A stretch of 64,000 nt of DNA from Piezodorus guildinii (Eukaryota > Arthropoda > Insecta > Hemiptera > Pentatomidae): the NCBI GenBank assembly GCA_023052935.1, contig CM041292.1, forward strand, positions 28,230,954-28,294,953, read 5' to 3'. The position numbers and the translations under genes were made by a program. This document shows, one piece after another, positions 56,122-64,000 of this stretch (position 1 is its first letter; every line of letters begins with the position of its first letter). A model generated the notes under the pieces. The model ran no database searches. It saw nothing but the letters and a program-made list of their open reading frames with translations, and had not been told where the DNA came from.

Positions 56122-56480
56122 TTCTCTTTATATCTTTATTTACTCCGGTCAGAAGATGTCTGACAATCAGGAAATGTGTTGGACAAAAGTAAGATCAGAC
56201 ATGATAGGCATGGGGAAGTAAAGTGCCCAGCAGCACCCCTTCCAAGGCTTTAATTAAGCAGAGGTCCTTCATACAGCTTCGTTTTGGCCTTCTTCTCACC
56301 GGCATTTCAGCTACTGACATGTTAATCAGTCTATTGTCGTGTCAGTTAAATTTACTGTGAAAACGACAATAAAGCGTTTGTATATGTTGGTTGCTGTAAG
56401 TCCGTATGTAGGGTTCTGTTGTTTACGTACCAAGGAGCTATCGTTATGAGTCTTAAAATTTTGGATTGAAATGATTTTTT
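56122..56480 (-). mobile_element. Jockey J1 fragment, copy f
   Basis: TCTTTATTTACTCCGGTCAG, ATGATAGGCATGGGGAAG, CCCAGCAGCACCCCTTCC, TTTGGCCTTCTTCTCACCGG and TACGTACCAAGGAGCTATCG match copy a closely. Minus strand. Confidence 0.8.
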
Positions 56481-56486
56481 TTAAAT

Positions 56487-56738
56487 TATTTAATTTTTAC
56501 TTTATGTTACTATTGCTAATCGGACGATGCTAAAGTGGAAGTCATAAATTTTGGCTGATTAGGTTTAATTAGGATCGGGATCTTAAAACAACATTTTACG
56601 TCCCCTCCGAAGGATTGCGTAACCAAGGATTTTTTACTCCTATAAATCCTAAGGGTTTCTGCCAACGTATATGCTATTCTTAACCGGGGATGTGTTAGCC
56701 ACTACATCACAGGTGACTCCTATTTCCCACACGTTATA
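56487..56738 (-). repeat. tRNA-derived SINE (family B)
   Basis: Reverse of the family: TTTATGTTACTATTGCTAAT, CGGACGATGCTAAAGTGG, GTCCCCTCCGAAGGATTG, AAGGATTTTTTACTCC, then a degraded B box and GTGTTAGCCACTACATCAC. It abuts J1 copy f. Confidence 0.75.
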
Positions 56739-56937
56739 CCATAGAAGGTTTATGCATATGTCATAGAAAGAAGAAAGAAAATTTATTTATTTACATGATA
56801 TTTACAATATACACTCAATACAAATATGTTTAGTTTCATGATTTCAGTAGATCTTTTTCATATGTCATAGTAAAAATAGAATGCAACTGTATAACATGGA
56901 TAGTAAATATATAAAGCTGAAATTGTTGAACATAGTC

Positions 56938-57340
56938 GAGCACTAGAGTTCTGTCTTCTGAGTCTCGAGTGCGATTTCGGCTGTGCCAGAATAATTATTT
57001 ATTCTGTTATTTTAACCGTATCACGACCCTGAGGTATATAGATCATGTCGGGGCGCACTAAGCAACTATTGAGTAATTGTAAATACAGCGATTTGTACTA
57101 TTCCTTTGTTAACGACCATAAGACGAGGAGTGAGGCCGAAATAACGGCATTTTTTCCCTTAATTTTAAGAGTACCCTTTTCATATTGAGGCTGGGTATAC
57201 GCCAGTTTTTAATTTTTAATAATTTTCGCCCTATGTCGACAGCTAAAAAAAAACAGAATAAATAATTACTCTGTCAAGGCTGGGTTCGGGTTCGATTCCT
57301 GGAGCAGAGATCCATCTATGCTCTATCTACTAAACTGCGT
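56938..57340 (+). repeat. SINE family D-like head and second B-box-like sequence
   Basis: GAGCACTAGAGTTCTG, GAGTGCGATTTCGGCTGTGC and AGAATAATT parallel the head of the 10575 copy (AACACTAGTC, TTGCAATCCCGGCAGTGG, GGAATATT). 57285-57305 adds GGGTTCGGGTTCGATTCCTG, another B-box-like stretch of unclear origin. Confidence 0.4.
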
Positions 57341-57439
57341 CGTCCCCCAATTAAAGCCCTAGTAGATTATATTATTATGATATTTACTTTGAATTAATTA
57401 ATTTATTTTAAGTCTGTTTTTATGCCCTACGTAGTTACT

Positions 57440-57925
57440 TCCGTTGTAACCTACTTTCAATAGGAATGAAGGTTTATAAAACTTCAATTCGCCCAGTCCT
57501 CAACTATGGCTCTGAGACATGGGCATTGAGCAAGTCGGATGTGTTTGCAACTCAAATTCATGAGAGCAAGATCCTTTGATCAATCTACGGTGGAATAATA
57601 GAATACCAGGAATGGCGTCGAAGGACAACTCAAGAACTATATTCTCTATTTCGGAAACCGGCTATTTCAAAATTCGTTTGAATAGAAAGATTAAGTTGGG
57701 TTGGGGATCTGGCAAGGATAGATGAAGATACGATCCTAAAACTATTTTTCTTAAGGAAATTCAGGGATTGAGACAAAAAGAAAGACTGAAGATGTGCTGA
57801 GAAAATGGTGTTACAAACCATGCCTGGATGTTGCTTGGAGTGCGAAACTGGATTGCACTGGACCGGGACACATGGCGGAGGCTTATCCAGGAGGTCTTGA
57901 CTCAGTAATGAGATGTTGTTCCAAT
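57440..57925 (+). mobile_element. RTE/R4-like LINE C-terminal relic
   Basis: MKVYKTSIRPVLNYGSETWA, LSKSDVFATQIHESKIL, SIYGGI.EYQEWRRRTTQEL and IERLSWVGDLARIDEDTIL parallel the YGSETW...RRI.GGI..EWRRR...L...RWVGHLARM.ED end of endonuclease/reverse-transcriptase LINEs. It ends with an (ATTG)n-like tail. Several stops and shifts. Confidence 0.7.
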
Positions 57926-58650
57926 AATTGATTGATTAATTGATTTAAAATGAAAGAATAAAATACATTTAATTTTCAACTTTCAATGTAGCAATACAAC
58001 AGTAATAGTTCAGTTGTATGAAAAAAAAAAATGGTTCGTAGCGTAGTATCCACTCATAGACCACATATTTATGTGCATCGTGCAGTTTTACTTTCTAGAG
58101 TCCTGTACTGCTGCATTATTTGTTTATGAAAATACTTTATTTATTCTTGTTTATTTTATAATAAGGGAGAATAGAAAAAAAACCTTTTGTTTTCTAATAA
58201 TTATTAAGGGCCCATCGCTACAATATTCATGGCCACAACGATCTTTTCGAGGAGCAGTGAGTGAGCCACCAGCCAATCGTCATACGTACACACCTTTTTT
58301 TAAATTTATTTTTTCTCTTTCTTATTTTATATCCTTTTCCTTAACTTTAATTGTTTTCAATAATTTAACACTATTTAGTGAAAGTTTATTTTTGTAATTT
58401 ATTGTAAGTATATTAGTATGAATTGTTATGTTTATATTATTAAAAAGTGTATAACAACAACCATTTCAACTATTTGAATACTTTTGTTTTAATTATAAAT
58501 TTGTTAATAATTATAATTCAATATAATTATTCATTCTTTTGAATCAGCGTCTAATACAGGAAAGAATGATAGTGATTAATATTTTGACATCCTCCCTTAC
58601 TCTATACTCCGAGTCTCAGGGCGAACCCACTTTAGATTATTGTGAGAAGT
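57926..58650. other. unassigned AT-rich stretch
   Basis: A 108-codon plus-strand frame (58071-58397) is low-complexity F/L/I-rich and has no domain. Confidence 0.3.
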
Positions 58651-58654
58651 TCGC

Positions 58655-58945
58655 ATTGTTTATTTATTTAACGTCACTTTATGCTACTTCGGCTTATCGG
58701 ACGATGCTACAGTGCGAGTCCTAAATTTTGCCTACCCAGATTTTTATTAGGATACGTATCTTTAACGAGTACCTGACATCGCACAGGATCGGGACCACCT
58801 TTTAACTTCCCCTCCGAAGGACGGCATAAGAAAGGATTTTTTACTCTCATTAAAAAGTCCTAGAACCACCTGCGGGTTTAAATCCGTGACCTTTGGCATA
58901 GAAGGCTGTTATGCTAGCCACCCAGCTACAAATGATCCCGAGGTT
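58655..58945 (-). repeat. tRNA-derived SINE (family B), most complete copy
   Basis: Reverse order: TTATTTAACGTCACTTTATG, CTACTTCGGCTTATCGGACG, GAGTACCTGACATCGCACAG, CCCCTCCGAAGGACGGCAT, B-box complement CGGGTTTAAATCCGTGACC, CATAGAAGGCTGTTATGCTA and the A-box complement GCCACCCAGCTACAAATGAT. The tRNA-like head and 3' body are all present. Confidence 0.8.
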
Positions 58946-59535
58946 CGCTTTACGTTAGGAATAACCATTATGGAAAAGTGTCGGATTCTCCGTCCAAGAT
59001 ATTTATTTTAGATTTTGCCGTGGATATCTATAACGGCTAGACCTTTTATGACTTGCAAGCTTCGTAAGAGTGAAATACTGCTTGAACTGGAAGCTAAGTT
59101 GTGTGACAGGAGCTCCCCAAAGCGGTCAGGCGACCTTGCGACTCGAGCGTGTCGCCTACTCCCCTTGGCATTTAGCAATTTCACAACTGTCCGCTAGCCT
59201 TTGCGCAAACCTCCTTCGCTCTAACTGCCGCATCTCGGGCCACACCTTACTGTCTCCGTCTTGCAAAATAGATCAGGCTACTCCTATATCTCCTTTTTAT
59301 ATCTCGTACACAAGTATAATAAAATCAACCGCTTTACAAGTACAGTTTTACCATCTTTTTCCATTGTATACCTGAACGTGCAGCAGTTGAAAAAGTATTT
59401 TTAATCAAACCTACCTTCGGGGTAAAAAAAAAACAGAGCAGGCCAATCAAAAGAGTATTAATTATTACCAGAACGATGCCAGGGTTAATTATTATTTTTT
59501 TTACTACCTGCAACACCAATATTTTAATATATAAC
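58946..59535. other. unassigned; GC-rich block at 59040-59330
   Basis: 59100-59290 is GC-rich (GCGACTCGAGCGTGTCGCC). Its longest frames are 101 codons (plus) and a 40-codon minus stretch starting MRQLERRRFAQRLADS. No domain assigned. Confidence 0.35.
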
Positions 59536-59539
59536 ATTT

Positions 59540-60290
59540 TTTTTTCATACCCTCTGGTTTTATTATTACACAAAATACAATACAAATATGATATGTACAC
59601 ATATCACAGATATTTTTCTTTCTATTACCAGAAGGTATTCCATTAAGAAAGTATTTCTATAAGGAGGATTTCTGTGTGCGCTGTATGCACTATTAACATT
59701 TCAAGGGCTTCTATACCTTTGATTGTAATACCTCTTAAACTAATATATAACTTTTTTTCTTTTTTTTTTTCTAAGCCCCATGGGACATGGAGGTTGGAAA
59801 TCGGAAATAGAGGCAGGAATATGGGATCTCTTTTTCTGCATTACATGGATTATAAGAGGGGAGAGAGGATACAAAATTTTTCGGTATATGGGAGCGAATG
59901 GGAGTCACGTCTAGTGATGGGGCTCACTAGTCTTTCTGAGACAGTTAGTCAAGTTATGGTTTCTCAGTCTAGTCTGAGGGTCCGTACATAGTCTTGCCAG
60001 CGCTGTGGCCGTCCTGTCGGAGTCAGTGTGTTAAACAGTGGGTTCGTTCAGTACCGGAGGCTATCAAAGAATTTGATATGTCTCCGGGAGATGAACTCTA
60101 TCACGGTCGGAAGTTCGAAGGTGTCGTGTATTTGGTCTGTCTTCGTCCTCTGTAGAGAAGTATGCCTCATTATTCGTCTCAGTACTCCATTTTGAAACTG
60201 CTGGAGCTTTTTTGCTATGGTTGGTGGTATATTAGTTAGCATCGGTGCTCCGTATAGGAGGGCCAGTCTAATTAATGATTTATTATATAT
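59540..60290 (-). mobile_element. Jockey-clade LINE (family J3) fragment
   Basis: 3' end CATACCCTCTGGTTTTATTA and AGAAGGTATTCCATTAAG parallel 49897-50000. 60048-60242 reads KLQQFQNGVLRRIMRHTSLQ and FELPTVIEFISRRHIKFFDS, equivalent to LQTFQNSILRRIVRGTNLQ and the VPEYISRRHIKFFDG of the 49855 copy. Older, with frameshifts and a T-run interruption at 59750-59770. Confidence 0.8.
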
Positions 60291-60315
60291 ATTAATGATA
60301 ATAATATTAATGATT

Positions 60316-60316
<1 letters not shown>

Positions 60317-60363
<47 letters not shown>
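60317..60363. repeat. (TA)n microsatellite
   Basis: About 45 bases of TA. Confidence 0.95.
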
Positions 60364-60365
<2 letters not shown>

Positions 60366-60660
60366 CATAAACACTTACGGTAAATATATTTTACCTAAGT
60401 TTCACAAAAGAAATGGGAAGAAATAAACACAACAAACTTTCAATTTTCTGGTTCTCATATATAGGTTTTAAATAAAAATTTTCGCCTTCACTTTAAACCA
60501 TCCCGAACAAAGAATGTTTTTCATCTTAATGTATTTTATTAATACCTGTGATGAAGTTGAGAATGAATGTGATGTTGTAAGAATAGAACGATACCCAGCT
60601 GCAAACTTCTTATCTCCTATTTATATCAACCAACTTCTTTTCAATCTCTTCATGTTGTGA
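60364..60660. other. unassigned stretch
   Basis: Nothing recognised. Confidence 0.3.
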
Positions 60661-60670
60661 GGCATGTTTT

Positions 60671-61545
60671 TACTTTCACTTATATATTATGTATATATTA
60701 TTATTTATGAAATATATAGTCTGGGAAAGTATTGCGATCGTGAAAATTTTCGAATTCCAGTTTTCGACGGAAATATACGCTTTAGGGTCTTCTAAGTCCA
60801 AATGAACAAGTGCCGAGGTCTGTGTGTTTGTGTCCTTGTGGTAAGTCTAGCGCAAAAACGATAAGTCGTACGAAACTGAAATTTTATATATAAGACGGTT
60901 AACTAGAAGAGCCACTTTATACTATGCATTTTGCACCTTTTTACGATTTTCTCATAAATGGCTCCAACGATTTTGTTTAAACTCGCTATATTGATGTAAA
61001 ATTTATTGGACTTTTATATGATGTAGGTTTCATTTTAAATGAAATAGTCACGACTTAACTGCCGATATTTTAAATTTTCTTTCTCTAAACTACCTTTATT
61101 TGGTACATCCCAAAAGATAAACCATATCATCTTAATGGCAATGACATAACTGTTAAATATACAAGTTGGACGAATTTGATAACCAACTATAGGGTAAAAG
61201 AGCAGAATGATTTTTTAACGTGATTTCTGGTTTACTGATAATAAGAACAGTATAATAGACGTATAATATACTATTGGAAAGATAATGATTTTAGAACAAA
61301 TATTATATGATACTCAGGGTAGTAAAATGTAATATAAAGTGACGAATAGAGAATAAACTTATTACTGATTAACAATTTAATGTAGTTATACTATTTAATA
61401 TAAACAACATGTTTCCAACATAAATGAATAATACACTTTTGATTAAAATTGACTTAAAATATCTTTCAAATTGAAGTATATTTAATAGTTTTTAAATTGA
61501 TTTTAAAACTCGAGGTAAGTGAAAGTCATGTGTTGCCCGCACCAG
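60671..61545 (-). repeat. family A element, full-length copy with exact 7-bp flanking duplication
   Basis: Left edge TACTTTCACTTATATATTAT with an extended type II hairpin, GGGAAAGTATTGCGATCGTG, body TTTTGTTTAAACTCGCTATA. Right edge GGTAAGTGAAAGTCATGTG then TTGCCCGCACCAG. ATGTTTT flanks it at 60664-60670 and 61546-61552. Confidence 0.85.
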
Positions 61546-61552
61546 ATGTTTT

Positions 61553-62030
61553 AGTAATGTGTTAGTAAGTACGTGTATGTTGTCGTGAAAACGTTTGTAG
61601 AACGAATCTGTTCATTGACTTATTACATATGAAGATCTTTTATAGAGTAATGTTGCTAACGAACCATAGAGAATTTGTGATAGTTCTGAAAGTTATGTAA
61701 AGAAAAATTTTAAATGGCATGATTTATTTTTATTTTAATTTTGAGGATATAAAATATGTAAAGTCTTCTTTTTCTAATTTACAGTCAATGAAGCTCTTTA
61801 ATTAGAAAAACTAAAGTTTTGGTACATTTTTTAAAGCTTATTAATTACGTAGTAGTCCAATGTTAAAAAATATTAATACAAATTTAAAAATTTAAGACGT
61901 AAGATACCGTTTGTTTTAATGAACGTAAAACCATCCAAATTAAGAATCTTCAAATTTCTTAAGGACCTTCAAATTGAATTTTACTTTACTATTTTTTAAA
62001 TTATTTGTAAAAATATTTACGTGCGAGATT

Positions 62031-62034
<4 letters not shown>
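61553..62034. other. unassigned AT-rich stretch
   Basis: Nothing recognised. Confidence 0.3.

Positions 62035-62069
<35 letters not shown>
62035..62069. repeat. short (TA)n microsatellite
   Basis: About 34 bases of TA. Confidence 0.9.
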
Positions 62070-62071
<2 letters not shown>

Positions 62072-62665
62072 ATGTACTATGCTTGTAATTTTTTATACAT
62101 AATGTAAGTAGTAGTTGTACATCACACAAGTAATCGTATTTACTACTTTTGTAAATAATATAAGTATAACCTTAACTTTATTTTTGTAATGTATTTATAT
62201 TTATGCCAGGCACATGACTCAGTTTTTGTTCTTTACTGTTATTCTTAGGGGGCAGAAGGTCCCAGAATAAAATTTACTTTTCTATCTTGCTTTCAAAAAA
62301 AAGTATCATCAACAAAATTTTAATATATGAATGATTCGGAGTGATATAAAAAATCTGGCTTTAACGGCATGTACTATTTTAAGTATATACCTAATTCATA
62401 TCACTCTAAAATTGTATTATGTAATTTCAAAAACATAAATACTTATGGTTGTATATTATATATAAAAGGGTAATAGCATCCTTATATTTTAAAATTATAT
62501 TATAAATTACTAAGAGTTGGAGACCGTACCTGCGGGATTTTCTGCATGAAATCGAAGAGAAACGATTGTTGATTATTATTTTCTGCTAGTCCGTTTTATT
62601 TTGGATATCGAAATTCGACTTCATTAAATTTTTATTAGGAAGATTATGGTAATGAGGGGATTATA
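62070..62665. other. unassigned AT-rich stretch
   Basis: Nothing recognised. Confidence 0.3.
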
Positions 62666-62667
62666 TT

Positions 62668-62998
62668 AGGGCGGCCCGTGGCTGAGTGGCTAGCGCGCTA
62701 GTCTCTCATGCTACAGGTTACGAGTTCGAATCCCAGTCCCGTCGGGGCTTTTATAAGGATGAAATCAAATGGGAATTCACACGTAGCCTTTTCCCCCGGG
62801 TATGTGAGACCCGTCAGCCAAATGGTGGCCACTCACACAATTAGGCGTAGGGAGTGATATACTACAATATGCATCACGAAACGTGAGTGTAATCTCCCAG
62901 AAAATTGCACCGCGAGGTCTAGGGCCTACACGGCCTATCGTGCCACTGAAAAAAAATATTGTACTGATAATTATAATTAAATAAATAAATAAATAAAT
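62668..62998 (+). repeat. tRNA-derived SINE (family C)
   Basis: Head CCCGTGGCTGAGTGGCTAGC (A-box region) and ACGAGTTCGAATCCCAGTCC (B box), as in class II tRNA-like heads. A ~230-base body follows (TTTTCCCCCGGGTATGTGAG, CTCACACAATTAGGCGTAGG, CCGCGAGGTCTAGGGCCTAC), then a short A run and an (AAAT)n tail. The body and A/T tail mark it as a SINE rather than a tRNA gene. It is the only copy I see here. Confidence 0.75.
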
Positions 62999-63392
62999 TT
63001 TTTATTATCCTGGGACAAGTCCCTTTAGAATAAAAAAATACAGAATTTACAAAATGTGTTTTGCAGTCTTAGAGTAAGTTAAATACATATTAACAAGTTA
63101 ATAATGACTTACATAAAATTAGACATATTCAAATAAGAAGAAAACAAAAACAGTGACAATAAATAAATAATAATATTAATAAATTATTTACAATTTTATT
63201 GAGCCTGGGTATTCATTAAATGATTAAATATGCGGGATTTAAAGGTTGAAAGAGAGTTGGAGTGACGGATGAAAGGAGGGATAGAATTCCATAGGATTGA
63301 GGATCGAATGAGAAAGGATCTGTCGAAATGTGCAGTTCGGTGGGCCGATAAATTAATGTTGTTTTTATTCATTTTTTTATACAACTTTTGTT
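62999..63392 (-). mobile_element. CR1-like LINE 3' end
   Basis: 63196-63384 reads THFDRSFLIRSS-type sequence (HFDRSFLIRSSILWNSIPPF then IRHSNSLSTFKSRIFNHLM), the same terminal block as SFLVRSSIFWNSLPTHIRHA at 37120-37180. It directly follows the SINE tail. Confidence 0.75.
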
Positions 63393-64000
63393 TTCTTAGC
63401 TAAAATTCAAATTTTATCGACGCGATAAGCTTTCACTGTTCATAGCTTATTGATTTTATCTTTTAAGATAAATTGGAGGAAAAGAAAAATATATGGCGAA
63501 GGATAGAGAGAAGCCGAAAGGAAGAGGACCGTATAATGAATACAGATGAGACGAAGGAGAACCACAAGCTCCCAAGGTGCTCTATATGATATGTTTTTTT
63601 CTTTTTATAAATATTTATGCAAATCACAAAATATTCCTGACATTTTAGATTGAATTTCTTATTTTTCGGTACATTATTTAAAGATATTATTGCATATTTA
63701 TTTGACAACTGAATATAGAGAAACATTGAGTTGTAGTTCAGATTATTTTATCGTAGGAGCTTGAGATGACATTATTATCCCTGAATATATTAATAATAAC
63801 TAGTGTTACTAGGAAAGAAGTAAACCAAATACTTTTCATTTCTTACTCACAAAAATAAAATGACGAAAAAAAAAAAATACATTTAGGAGTATTTACTTTC
63901 ATTACATTGTTTTCGCAACAACTTTTAGCATATGATAAACTAAGTATTATAGTCATGTGTTGTGAACTATAAATTACAAGTAGTATATTATTAAATGAGA
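63393..64000. other. unassigned AT-rich stretch
   Basis: Nothing recognised. An 87-codon minus-strand frame is F/S/I-rich with no domain. Confidence 0.3.

Noticed and set aside
62668..62740. Functional tRNA gene
   Set aside because: A and B boxes are present, but a SINE body and an (AAAT)n tail follow. I did not find a clean cloverleaf.

Overview
The window looks like intergenic or intronic DNA of an AT-rich, repeat-dense animal genome, most likely an insect. The case rests on several things. There is one spliced exon with GT/AG borders. Many (TA)n tracts are present. There are decayed non-LTR retrotransposons of Jockey, RTE-like, CR1-like and I-like type, a Penelope-like element with a GIY-YIG nuclease, mariner relics and tRNA-derived SINEs. 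I cannot fix the insect order from the sequence alone. There are no bacterial-type operons, no CRISPR array and no intact self-standing gene.

The only host coding sequence I can support is one 251-base exon on the minus strand (34582-34832). It encodes part of a CUB domain of a secreted or membrane-anchored protein. Much of the rest may be intron of that gene.

Left third (1-22.8 kb): minus-strand Jockey fragments (1-5.4 kb); a mariner inserted into one of them (5.4-6.0 kb); an RTE/R4-like relic (6.2-7.0 kb); scattered copies of an interspersed family I call family A; SINEs; a 1.8-kb Penelope-like element inside a long inverted repeat (16.2-17.9 kb); and a three-layer nest (20.7-22.8 kb) in which a Jockey and an RTE each landed in one family A copy with a visible target duplication.

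Middle (22.8-44 kb): a head-to-tail family A array (24.6-26.2 kb); a foldback element (28.0-28.6 kb); CR1-like fragments; a near-perfect 281-bp palindrome (30.9-31.2 kb); a 5'-truncated RTE-like insertion with a 13-bp duplication (32.95-33.5 kb); the CUB exon; a mariner deletion derivative (35.95-36.6 kb); a Jockey with a 13-bp duplication (39.4-40.1 kb); a second RTE copy between (TA)n tracts; and a family A copy inside a Jockey 3' region, for which an unoccupied paralogous site is also in the window.

Right third (44-64 kb): more family A copies; two LINE tails with 12-13-bp duplications; inverted-repeat Penelope remnants with hammerhead-ribozyme-like motifs (45.7 and 49.4 kb); a 1.7-kb Jockey with a ~46-base poly(A) tail nested in one of them; a doubled mariner relic; and SINEs of three families.

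The most interesting item is family A. It starts CTGGTGCGGGCAACA and ends AAGTGAAAGTA, with short subterminal inverted repeats, a terminal hairpin in two sequence versions, a (CA)n core, A/T-rich 5-7-bp flanking duplications and head-to-tail tandem copies. I do not recognise it, and its transposition mechanism is unclear.
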